The notes under the pieces are model-generated. The model was not told the origin of the DNA, searched no databases, and saw only the letters and a list, made by a program, of their open reading frames with translations. Below, piece by piece: positions 8,622 to 17,700 of a DNA stretch of 41,498 nucleotides (position 1 is the stretch's first letter; every line of letters begins with the position of its first letter). Made by a program: the position numbers and the translations under genes. The stretch comes from Melioribacter sp051488665 (GTDB lineage Bacteria > Bacteroidota > Ignavibacteria > Ignavibacteriales > Melioribacteraceae): contig NZ_JBPSEG010000020.1 of assembly GCF_051488665.1 (NCBI RefSeq), forward strand, positions 1 to 41,498, in the 5' to 3' direction.

Positions 8622-9461
8622 ATGAAAAAGCTATTAACAATTTTAATCTTAGTCTCGAGCGTATTATACGGACAGCTGGAGCTGCCGCGTTTGAGTCCGA
8701 AAGCCGAAGTTTATCAGCGAATCGGCTACACAGACATTTCAATCGAATATTCTCGTCCCGGCGTTAAAGGCAGAAAGATCTGGGGCGGATTAGTGCCGTA
8801 CGACAAAGTATGGCGAACGGGTGCAAACGAATCGACCAGAATCAAATTCACAACCGACGTAATAATCGACGGTCAAACGGTTCCGGCGGGCATCTATTCT
8901 ATTTTTACTATTCCTTCTCAAAACGAATGGACGGTCATTCTTAACAAAAAGCTGGGCTGGGGACTCGATTACGACCCGGAATTAGACCTGATAAGATTCA
9001 AAGCAAAACCCGAAAAGACCGATTTTACCGAACGGCTGCTCTTCTTATTTCCCGAATTTTCCGATTCGGTATGCACCGTCGAAATGCGCTGGGAAAATCT
9101 TAAGATTTCATTCGACGTCGCCATTAAATTAAACGAAGAAGTTTACAAACGAATCAAAGAGGCATTGGCAAAAGCCGGTTCGGACGACTGGCAGGTTTAT
9201 CTTGTGGCGGCGCGTTACGCAGCAGAAAACGGCGTCTTCCTTGACGAGGCGGGCGCGTGGATAGAAAAGGCGCTTTCTATTACTAAAAATTTCTATACAT
9301 ATCTGATAAAAGCCAAACTCCTCTACCGTCAGGGAAAATTTGCCGAAGCGCTCGATACGCTTGAGCTTTGCAGGGAAGCCGGAAGAAATAACGACGATTA
9401 TCCGGGATACGTTTACGAAGTAGACCTTCTCGAAAAAAGAATTCGCGAAAAACTGAACTAA
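8622..9461 (+). CDS. DUF2911 family exported protein
   Basis: From the chosen start (8622) the protein has 279 residues; a frame from 8586 adds 12 residues but lacks a ribosome site, while GAAAGG precedes 8622 and a signal peptide (MKKLLTILILVSSVLYGQ) starts there. Residues ~25-150 match DUF2911: IEYSRPGVKGRKIWGGLVPYDKVWRTGANEST, then TTDVIIDGQTVPAGIYSIFTIP and WTVILNK. The C-terminal ~110 residues look like two or three TPR-like helix pairs (WQVYLVAARYAAENG, FYTYLIKAKLLYRQGKFAEALDTLE). Function of the family is unknown; likely periplasmic. One base separates it from ispH, so the two are probably co-transcribed. Confidence 0.85.
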   Translation: MKKLLTILILVSSVLYGQLELPRLSPKAEVYQRIGYTDISIEYSRPGVKGRKIWGGLVPYDKVWRTGANESTRIKFTTDVIIDGQTVPAGIYSIFTIPSQNEWTVILNKKLGWGLDYDPELDLIRFKAKPEKTDFTERLLFLFPEFSDSVCTVEMRWENLKISFDVAIKLNEEVYKRIKEALAKAGSDDWQVYLVAARYAAENGVFLDEAGAWIEKALSITKNFYTYLIKAKLLYRQGKFAEALDTLELCREAGRNNDDYPGYVYEVDLLEKRIREKLN

Positions 9462-9462
9462 A

Positions 9463-10698
9463 ATGAAGAAATTCGATATACCCGATTTTTACAGAAGTCC
9501 GATTATTTCGGCAATAAAAGCAAACCGAAAAGCATCCGACCCGTTGAAAAAGGATTTTTCGCCGACGCGTCTGGATTTCGGCTCTATTACGTTATTGATT
9601 GCGCGGCATTTCGGATTTTGTTACGGCGTGGAAAACGCCATCGAAATTGCATACAAAACAGTAAAGTCGAATCCGGGTAAACGAATTTTTCTGCTGAGCG
9701 AAATGATTCACAATCCTCACGTCAACGAGGATTTGAAAAGCAACGGCGTCAATTTTATAATGGACAGTCACGGCAATCAATTTGTGCCGTGGGACGAAAT
9801 TACAAGCGAGGACATTGTAATAATTCCAGCCTTCGGAACCACCGTCGAAACGGAAAACCTGCTCAAAAGCAAAAACATCGATACGGTAAAGTACAATACA
9901 ACGTGTCCTTTTGTAGAGAAAGTATGGAATCGTTCGGCGGCTATTGGCGGCAAAGGCTATACGATTGTAATTCACGGCAAGCATTATCACGAAGAAACGC
10001 GAGCCACATTTTCGCACGCCTCTCTCAATGCCCCTTCGATAATTGTGCGGGACATTAAAGAAGCCGCTATTCTTTCCGATTTCATTTTGGGTAACAAAAA
10101 CAAAACAGAATTTTACCGTTTTTTCGAAAACAAACTTACTCCGGATTTCAAATTTCCCGAAGACCTGGAAAGAATCGGAGTGGTCAATCAAACGACAATG
10201 TTGGCGGAAGAGACCGAAGAGATTGCAAATCTGCTCAAACAAACAATGACGAAAAAATACGGAGAGGAAAATCTCAAAGAGCATTTTGCCGACACACGCG
10301 ATACTCTGTGCTACGCTACAAACGACAATCAATCGGCTACATACGAACTTTCAAAACAAAATGCCGACGCGGCAATTGTGGTGGGCGGTTACAACAGCTC
10401 GAACACTTCGCATCTTGTCGAAATCCTTTCGTCCAAATTCCCGACTTATTTTATTTCCGACCCGGACAATATAATTTCAAAAGAAGAAATCGTTTATTTC
10501 GACATCAAGCAAAAAAAAGAAACGGCGGCAAATAATTTTCTGCCGAAGGACAGACCGCCCGTAGTTGCAATAACAAGCGGAGCGTCGTGCCCGGACTCGC
10601 TCGTCGAAGCAGTAATCAGGAAATTACTTTCTTTTTACGACGCCGAATTCACGCCCGAAATTCTTAACAATCAGACAAGGTCGGTAAGCGAACTGTAG
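9463..10698 (+). CDS. ispH: 4-hydroxy-3-methylbut-2-enyl diphosphate reductase (long form)
   Basis: IspH carries out the last step of the MEP isoprenoid pathway, reducing HMBPP to IPP and DMAPP with a [4Fe-4S] cluster. The three cluster cysteines are visible: Cys53 (HFGFCYGVENA), Cys148 (NTTCPFVEKVW) and Cys376 (TSGASCPDSLVEA). Substrate-binding HGKHYHEET and VNQTTML are also present. At 411 residues it is about 100 longer than the Escherichia coli enzyme; the extra N-terminal and central segments match the long form seen in cyanobacteria, plants and some Bacteroidota. It starts one base after the DUF2911 gene, and its last 28 bp overlap the convergent dgt gene. Confidence 0.95.
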   Translation: MKKFDIPDFYRSPIISAIKANRKASDPLKKDFSPTRLDFGSITLLIARHFGFCYGVENAIEIAYKTVKSNPGKRIFLLSEMIHNPHVNEDLKSNGVNFIMDSHGNQFVPWDEITSEDIVIIPAFGTTVETENLLKSKNIDTVKYNTTCPFVEKVWNRSAAIGGKGYTIVIHGKHYHEETRATFSHASLNAPSIIVRDIKEAAILSDFILGNKNKTEFYRFFENKLTPDFKFPEDLERIGVVNQTTMLAEETEEIANLLKQTMTKKYGEENLKEHFADTRDTLCYATNDNQSATYELSKQNADAAIVVGGYNSSNTSHLVEILSSKFPTYFISDPDNIISKEEIVYFDIKQKKETAANNFLPKDRPPVVAITSGASCPDSLVEAVIRKLLSFYDAEFTPEILNNQTRSVSEL

Positions 10699-11936
10699 TC
10701 CGGATCGAAAAGTCTTCTGTAAATCCGCATTGCATAAGAATCGGTAGCCCCGGCAATATAATCGCAAACCAAACGGGCTCTGCGGTTTTTCTCCGATTCG
10801 GATCGAATTATTCTGTCGTTGAAATCGGGCAGAAGTTTGCTTGCGCCCGTCTCCACGATATAATTCTCTTCGAGCAGCTTGAACACTTTTTCGATCATCG
10901 AATTTCCTTTGAATTCGATTTGATGAAGCGTAGGCGAACGGAAGACCAGATCGACCGAAATTTTTTTGTAGATTTCAACCCGCTTTTTTATCTCATCGGG
11001 AACGATCAGTTCGAACGCGTATCTGTTTGTAAGTTCGTCCAGAAAAGTGTTTCTTTCTTCAATCGAACACGCGGCGATAAACTCGCCTATTTGCGCTCCG
11101 AATTTTTGCTTGTAATTATCTTCTTTTATCCAGTCGATAATGCTGTCTACGATTTCTTCCTCTTGCCCAGTCTTACAATTATTTTGTTTCCACTTGGAGA
11201 GTTTGGCAATGTTGATAAATCCGCCCGAAATGCTGTCGACCAGGTCGTTAACAGCATAAGCCGTATCGTCTGCCCAATCCATTATCTGGCACTCGATGCT
11301 GCGAAAATTGTTCAACAATTCCGTATCATTCTTAACGGATTCGTACCCGTTTCCCCATATAAAATCGATATAGACCGACTGTTCGTCGTAAAGGAAATGA
11401 TTCTCCGGTTTGTCGAATTGGTTGAACAGGGCTTTATATTTCAGCACTCCGTCGAGGAAAGCGCGCGTGGGATTCATACCGCGATAACGATTTCCGTCGC
11501 GGTAGAAAATTTCCGTTACTAATCTCAAAGTTTGAGCGTTCCCTTCGAAGCCGCCGTAGTCGAGCATCAATTTATTCAATATCCGTTCGCCTGCGTGTCC
11601 GAACGGCGGATGCCCGAGATCGTGAGCAAGACAAATTGCTTCTACGAGGTCGGCGTCGATATGAAATTCGTCATTGAAAAACTCTTTATGCGATTTGCAC
11701 AAGTAATTGCAAATAGACCTGCCAATCTGAGCCACTTCAATCGAATGCGTCAAACGCGTGCGGTAAAAATCGTATTCGCCCGGCAAAAACACTTGAGTTT
11801 TGCCCTGCAGTCTTCGGAATTCCGACGAATGAATTATTCTGTCCCGGTCTATTTGAAACGGAGTGCGATAGTCGTTTGAACGTTCGCTCTCTTTCAAACG
11901 TTTGATATCGAAAGCATTATAAAATTTGTTTTTCAT
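10671..11936 (-). CDS. dgt: Deoxyguanosinetriphosphate triphosphohydrolase (dGTPase), HD superfamily
   Basis: The 421-residue enzyme hydrolyses dGTP (or other dNTPs in related members) to the nucleoside and triphosphate. The HD metal site is intact: His64 in RTRLTHSIEVAQIGRSI, His105-Asp106 in CLAHDLGHPPFGHAGE, and a downstream Asp in MDWADDTAYAVNDLVDS. The N-terminal IDRDRIIHSSEFRRLQGKTQV is typical. A frame from 11993 adds 19 unconserved residues; the ATG at 11936 fits the family. The gene is divergent from the CDF exporter with 46 bp between starts, and its 3' end overlaps ispH by 28 bp. Confidence 0.92.
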   Translation of the reverse strand: MKNKFYNAFDIKRLKESERSNDYRTPFQIDRDRIIHSSEFRRLQGKTQVFLPGEYDFYRTRLTHSIEVAQIGRSICNYLCKSHKEFFNDEFHIDADLVEAICLAHDLGHPPFGHAGERILNKLMLDYGGFEGNAQTLRLVTEIFYRDGNRYRGMNPTRAFLDGVLKYKALFNQFDKPENHFLYDEQSVYIDFIWGNGYESVKNDTELLNNFRSIECQIMDWADDTAYAVNDLVDSISGGFINIAKLSKWKQNNCKTGQEEEIVDSIIDWIKEDNYKQKFGAQIGEFIAACSIEERNTFLDELTNRYAFELIVPDEIKKRVEIYKKISVDLVFRSPTLHQIEFKGNSMIEKVFKLLEENYIVETGASKLLPDFNDRIIRSESEKNRRARLVCDYIAGATDSYAMRIYRRLFDPDYSSLTDLV

Positions 11937-11982
11937 TCCGTCTATGCTGATTTTTGTACTTAAAAATAATAAATAATTACAA

Positions 11983-12891
11983 TTGGGACACAATCACTCA
12001 CATAGCGACGTGCTGACGGCAACCAAAGGCAGACTGATTTTTGTAATACTGTTGAATCTCGTTATTACCGCGGCGGAAGTAATAGGAGGATTGATATCGG
12101 GAAGTTTGGCGTTGATATCCGACGCGCTCCACAATTTTTCCGACAGCGTTTCGATCGTAATAAGCTACATTGCTTTGAAACTGAAACACCGGAAAAATTC
12201 GCCGCGTCATACGTTCGGACTTAAACGCGCCGAAATACTCGCCGCCGTAATAAATTCCGCGGTGTTGATTGTAATATCCGTCTATCTGTTTTACGAAGCC
12301 GCAAAGAGGTTCTCTTCGCCCGAGGTAATTGAACCGGGAATAATGAGCATTGTCGCCTTCGTCGGATTGCTGGCAAATTTGCTGGCTGTTTTACTTCTCA
12401 GAAAAGATTCGAAATCGAGCATGAACATCCGCTCTTCGTATCTTCATTTGTTAAGCGATACGATTTCGTCCGTTGCTGTTTTGGGAGGCGGAATTGCGAT
12501 ATTTCTCTGGCAGATTCATTGGATCGATCCACTCTTGACGATACTCATCGGCATTTACATCATTAAAGAAAGTTATTCGATTCTTCTCGAAGCGATTCAC
12601 GTGTTAATGGAAGGAGCGCCCGGAAACATTTCCGTCGAAGAAATTCAAGAGGAAGTGGAAAAATTTTCGGAAGTGGAAAACATCCATCACATACATATGT
12701 GGATGGTGGGCGAAAACGATATACATCTCGAGGCGCACGTTAACGTTCAAGATATGAAAATCAGCGAAAGCGACAGGCTAAGGAAAAAGATAATCGAACG
12801 GTTACACGACAGATTCGACATTCATCATATTACGCTGCAATTCGAGTGCAATCAATGTCCCGAATCCGATTTGATCGAACAACACAGATAA
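11983..12891 (+). CDS. Cation diffusion facilitator (CDF) metal exporter, CzcD-like
   Basis: This inner-membrane protein is expected to export Zn2+ or a similar divalent metal by proton antiport. It has 302 residues, an N-terminal His motif (GHNHSHSD), six membrane segments, and the two intramembrane HxxxD metal sites in DALHNFSDSVS and HLLSDTISS. A ferredoxin-like cytosolic domain follows, with HHIHMW and the typical C-terminal HHITLQFECNQC. The only usable start is TTG at 11983: an in-frame stop lies 9 bp upstream, no ATG occurs before the first membrane helix, and no ribosome site is evident. It ends exactly next to the convergent sufE. Confidence 0.92.
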   Translation: MGHNHSHSDVLTATKGRLIFVILLNLVITAAEVIGGLISGSLALISDALHNFSDSVSIVISYIALKLKHRKNSPRHTFGLKRAEILAAVINSAVLIVISVYLFYEAAKRFSSPEVIEPGIMSIVAFVGLLANLLAVLLLRKDSKSSMNIRSSYLHLLSDTISSVAVLGGGIAIFLWQIHWIDPLLTILIGIYIIKESYSILLEAIHVLMEGAPGNISVEEIQEEVEKFSEVENIHHIHMWMVGENDIHLEAHVNVQDMKISESDRLRKKIIERLHDRFDIHHITLQFECNQCPESDLIEQHR

Positions 12892-13320
12892 TCATTTCTT
12901 GCCGTCAAGAGTTTTGAAAGCGACGGCGTACATCTGAATCTGCTTCATCATTGCAGCCAAGCCGTTTTTGCGAGTCGGGGAAAGGTGTTTATCGATGCCT
13001 ATTTGTTTCAAGAATTCGGGCGGATTGGACAAAATTTCATCGGGCGTGTGCCCCGAGTAAACTTTAAGAAGAAGCGCAATCAAGCCTTTAACAATTGCCG
13101 CGTCGCTGTCGGCTTCGAAATAAATTCTGCCGTCTTTCAGTTCGGCTTTAATCCAAACCTGCGACTGACATCCGTCGAGCTTATATTTGTCGATTTTCAG
13201 TTCTTCTTTCATTTCGGGCATCTGCCGCCCCAGCTCGATTAAGTGTTTGTAGCGTTCTTCCCAGTCGGTATACTGTTCGAATTCTTCGACCAATTGTTTC
13301 TGTTTTTCGGCTATCGTCAT
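12892..13320 (-). CDS. sufE: Cysteine desulfuration protein SufE
   Basis: SufE takes persulfide sulfur from the cysteine desulfurase SufS and passes it to the SufBCD scaffold for Fe-S assembly in the cytosol. The 142-residue product has the catalytic Cys51 in LDGCQSQVW, followed by the family's EADSDAAIVKGLIALLL and GLAAMMKQI motifs. A GTG start seven codons upstream (13341) is also open; I prefer the ATG because it matches the usual length. No other suf genes are in the window. The stop codon abuts the stop of the CDF gene. Confidence 0.93.
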   Translation of the reverse strand: MTIAEKQKQLVEEFEQYTDWEERYKHLIELGRQMPEMKEELKIDKYKLDGCQSQVWIKAELKDGRIYFEADSDAAIVKGLIALLLKVYSGHTPDEILSNPPEFLKQIGIDKHLSPTRKNGLAAMMKQIQMYAVAFKTLDGKK

Positions 13321-13525
13321 AACAATTGTTTTTTTTGACACAAATATAAAAAATTAAGTTCACGGATTTCGTTTAAAAAACGGTTTCGTTCAAACAATAT
13401 TACAAGCCGCAAAGAAGCTTTTAATCCGCTTCCCGTCAAGGATACGGGATAAAATGTTTTATTCAGAAAAAACAACTTTTTTCGTTAAATTAACGGGTGA
13501 TTTTTCAGAATAATACGATAAGGCT

Positions 13526-14770
13526 ATGTCGCCTCTTTTTATTTTTTTAATTGTTCTTGTTGTTGGATTTTTAGGCGCTAACCTGTTCAGGGAAAAACTG
13601 TTAACTAAAGTTTCTCTGCCTGCGGGTTTGGAATATATATTGCTCGGAATACTCCTCGGACCTTCATTCTCTAACTGGCTTAACGTCAATTTCGGTTTCA
13701 ACATTCCGAATCTTGTCAACGACGATTTACTGAGGCAAATGGCGCCGGGGATTGCGGCTGCTACCGGAATAATCGGACTTGTATACGGACTCAAATTCAA
13801 AGTAAGCGATTTTCAAAACGCCGACTCGGAGCATATTCGCGTAGCCACTTTCGACATTATTTTTTCCGTATTGGTTATAGGCGGAATATCCTTTTCCGTC
13901 TTTTATTTTTATCTTTTTCCCGGTTCCAAGATCGAGGTTATACTCGCGGCTTCGGCGGCGCTCGGTATAATGGGTTCTGTTTCTTCGAACTCATTGATCA
14001 AATCGATTATGAACCGATATCAGATTACCGGTAAAATTACATCCGCGCTCGACGTATCGACGAAGATAAATCTCGACATTAATATTTTCCTTTTCGGACT
14101 GCTCTTCGGAATTATTCACATCGGCTCTACCAATACGTTCATTAAATCGCCCATCGAATGGATAGTAACGAGCATACTGCTTGCGCTGTTAATCGGAATT
14201 TTACTCAATATCTTTTTGGGCAGAGAAGAAGACGAAAAAAAATTCTTTGTGGCGATTATCGGCACGATAGTATTCACGAGCGGAATCGGTTATTTTATCA
14301 ATATCTCTCCGCTCTTTATGAATTTCATTCTCGGTTTTATACTTGCGAATTTTTCCAAGATAGCGGGAAAAATAGAAAAACCGCTCACAAAAATAAGCGA
14401 GCCTGTAGGAATACTCGTTGTAATAATGGCGGGTTTCAACTGGATTCCGTTGCAGCCGATATTCTTTGTATCCGCGACGGCGGCGTTTATACTAATACGC
14501 TTCGTTTCGAAACGATTTTCGGGCTATCTGGCTTACGCTTCGTCGTTTGAAAAAGACAAATTGATACCGAACATCGGACTCGGCTTATTGCCTCAGGATA
14601 TAATTGTGTGCGCCATGGTCGTCGATTACATCAACGTATATCAGAATGAATTCACAAATCTTGTTGTAAGCTGTATATTAACATCCATGATTTTCTTCGG
14701 ATTGATCAGCTACCGGCTGTCCAAACGGCTGTTGATCGACGCCGGCGAAATCAGAGGAGCGGCAAAATGA
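13526..14770 (+). CDS. CPA2-like cation:proton antiporter membrane protein (first of pair)
   Basis: This 414-residue inner-membrane protein has about 12 hydrophobic segments. It resembles the CPA2 (KefB/GerN-like) fold: N-terminal LPAGLEYILLGILLGPSF, then AAATGIIGLVYGLKF at the position of the family's GLE motif, then AASAALGIMGSVSSNSLI, and an intramembrane Asp in STKINLDINIFLFG. It lacks a clear copy of the KefC-type QD motif, so ion coupling may differ. An AAGG ribosome site precedes the ATG. Its last 4 bases overlap the next gene, a larger CPA2 protein, so the two may form a heteromer. It opens a five-gene cation operon. Confidence 0.8.
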   Translation: MSPLFIFLIVLVVGFLGANLFREKLLTKVSLPAGLEYILLGILLGPSFSNWLNVNFGFNIPNLVNDDLLRQMAPGIAAATGIIGLVYGLKFKVSDFQNADSEHIRVATFDIIFSVLVIGGISFSVFYFYLFPGSKIEVILAASAALGIMGSVSSNSLIKSIMNRYQITGKITSALDVSTKINLDINIFLFGLLFGIIHIGSTNTFIKSPIEWIVTSILLALLIGILLNIFLGREEDEKKFFVAIIGTIVFTSGIGYFINISPLFMNFILGFILANFSKIAGKIEKPLTKISEPVGILVVIMAGFNWIPLQPIFFVSATAAFILIRFVSKRFSGYLAYASSFEKDKLIPNIGLGLLPQDIIVCAMVVDYINVYQNEFTNLVVSCILTSMIFFGLISYRLSKRLLIDAGEIRGAAK

Positions 14771-17700
14771 TTCCTGTTCTTAGAAGAATAATAGTTATAT
14801 CGATTTTATTCTCGATTTTTTTGTTCGTCGAAACAATTCAGGTAGAGACGACGGGAATTATCAATCCCAAAACGCTCGCTGTTCTCGGATTTTTGATTAT
14901 AGCTTCATTTGCGTTAGGCGAAATCTTTGCATTGATCAAACTGCCTCGCGTTATCGGCTATCTTTTAATAGGCATAATCTTCGGTCCGTATTCCTACTTT
15001 ATATTCGGCTCGAAACTCCTTCAGGTATTTAACAACCAGGTAATCAAGGATATAAGTCTGGTCAACAACGTTACGCTTGCGCTCATTGCCCTTACAGCGG
15101 GACTGGAACTGAAAGTCAACGCGATTAAATCTTTTCTTAAATCTTCGCTTCTGATTCTGCTATTCAAAACACTCGCCGTTTTTGTATTGATTACGGGAAC
15201 GGTATATTTATTGTCGCCGTTCATACCTTTCCTGTCGGGAGAAAGCTGGGCTCCCAAATTGGCTTCGGGACTAATACTTTCCGTAATTGCGCTCGGCACG
15301 TCGATAGAACTTACACTTGTGGTGGCTAACGAATCGAATGCAAAAGGCAGATTTGTCGATTTGATATTGAGCACCGCCATACTGAAAGACATATTAGTAA
15401 TACTTTTGCTTGCAATCGTGCTTACTGTTTCCGCTTCCCTATTGTCGCTTTCATCGGGAGGCGAATCTCCGTTTATTGCGCTCGGGAAAGAGCTCCTCTT
15501 CTCGATACTCTTCGGCGGAATTCTCGGAGGCGCGGGTTTGCTCTACATGAAATATATTAACAGGGAATTGCTTTTATTTTTAATTGCATTCGTAGTCTTC
15601 GGCAGCGAAATAGCAATGATGCTTCATCTGGAAATGCTCGTAACGTTCGTAACTGCGGGCTTTATAATTCAAAATTTCAGCGATTTCGGCGGGCAGATAC
15701 ACAAACCTCTCGAAAAAATTTCACTGCCGATATTTATTACATTTTTCACTATTGCCGGAGCCTCTCTCAATCTAATTTCCGTTTCCGAAGCGATTGTAAT
15801 CGGCATAATAATCGTGTCGGTCAGAGCGCTCGCTTTCTATCTCTCGATTACATTCGCAACCAAAGCGACGCGCGAAACGGTTGAAATAACGAAATTCAGC
15901 TGGATGGGATTTCTTTCTATCGGCGGTTTGATGCTCGGACTGGGGTTGATAATAAGTCAAAAATTGCCGGGTCTGGGAGCCGAACTCAAAAATTTGATTA
16001 CCGCGGTAGTGGCTTTGAATATTTTTATCGGACCCGTATTGTTTAAGATCGGTATTGCAAAAGCGAAATCGTATTCTCAAACAGAAGAAGCGCAGGCTGC
16101 GGAACTTCCAAAGGAAGAAATCGAAAAAGTAATAAAACCCGCAAAAGTTAAAGCAAAATTCAAAGAGCCCGATCTTCATCACGACGAACTGAACAAATCG
16201 CTCTATAATATATTAATCAAAGTAAACAACATACTCTCCGATTTCGACAAAAAGTTTATTCAATCGCGCGGAGAAGAATCGCTCGAGCTGCTCGTCAGTC
16301 TAACGGAAAAATATTCTGACGAATATCAATCGCTCAAGAAACTCCTGAGCGATCCGGCAATAACTCATTCGAAAATACGAATGGAGATTTTGAGGGCTAA
16401 AAAGAATCTTTCCGAGTGGCTCATCTCGCTTTGCGAAGAAAGAAAGAAAACCGAAAAAAGAATTCTCAATCTCGAGCCTTTAATTAGAGACCTGTTCTAC
16501 GCTTTTATCGATTTGACCGACGGTTTGAAATACGAATACCTCGTCGATCTTGAGGAAGAAAAATACACTCCGTCGCCGGACGACGGCGCCGCGCTTAAAC
16601 TGCGAAAGTTCTTACTGCGCTCCAAGCTTAAAATCAACAGGCTGTTTAATAAAGAGTACAAACTCCGCAGAAGAATCAAATACCGCAATCTGACAAAGTA
16701 TTATCTCGTGGGCGAATCTTCGCAGGAAATTCTCGAGTCGGTTAATCTCGTGGGAATCGAAAGACTCACCACTTTGAAAATTCTCAGAACTTTCTACAAA
16801 CAGACAAACGAAGAGCTCGACCAACTTCTCGAAACGGCGCTGAACGAAAAAGACAACGTCGCGCTTCCGATGCTTTTGATCGAAAAACTCGACGAGATTC
16901 ATCAACAGATGACGTCTTCCATAACCGTTTACACAAATGAAATAAACGCCACGGTTGAAGAGATAGGACGGCGTCTTTTTTATGCAGTCGCAAATCCTTT
17001 CAACAAGTTGATCGATACGCTTCATATAGCCGGCACGCACGAGTTCAACGAAAGACAATACCGTTTTTCGAAAGTATTCGAAAAGAGCGAACGGGCAAAA
17101 GAATTGGCTCTTCAATCGATACGTTATTGGACAATCTATTACGCGGGAATTATCGGTCTTTTCCAGAAAGAAGCATACATCGACAAATTGAAAGTCGATA
17201 TCGACGTAACGCTCGCCGAATCTCTTATAAGCGTATCGGAAGAAATCAATAAAGACATACGCGAAACCAACGCTCTCTTAGTGAAAGAATTGAAATTCTT
17301 CCGTCAAAAATTAGCCGACGTCGATTCGTTAAGCAACGAGGAACTCGAGCAGCTATTTCACGAAGAAAAATATTCTCATTTTATAAATGTCATCGAACGG
17401 CAGCTAAAAATTTTAAAGGAAGTCAGCGAAGGAAAGAAAATCGACTTCCTGTTCGACCATTTTATCGGCAGATTCAAAAGCATTGCGGCGTCTTTGCCGG
17501 AAACCATCGAACTGCTCGAAGAAGAAGACCTGGTGCTCGAAGAAAGAATTCCGAAACTCCAATCGCTCAAGGCGGTTCCGATTCGATCTATTGCAAATAC
17601 AATTTTGCACAATAAACTTTCCGTCGATATCGGCGAAATAAACGAATTGATGGTAAATCAGTTTTCGCTAATCACCGAAGAGGTTAAAAATTACCTGCTG

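Noticed and set aside
9592..10332. 246-codon minus-strand open frame
   Set aside because: Antisense to ispH, which has all three cluster cysteines in frame; no domain or ribosome site.
13342..13525. Possible c-di-AMP (ydaO-type) riboswitch ahead of the cation operon
   Set aside because: The leader is only about 180 bp, is AT-rich, and I could not find the conserved ydaO core; only a short CCCGT/ACGGG hairpin is present.
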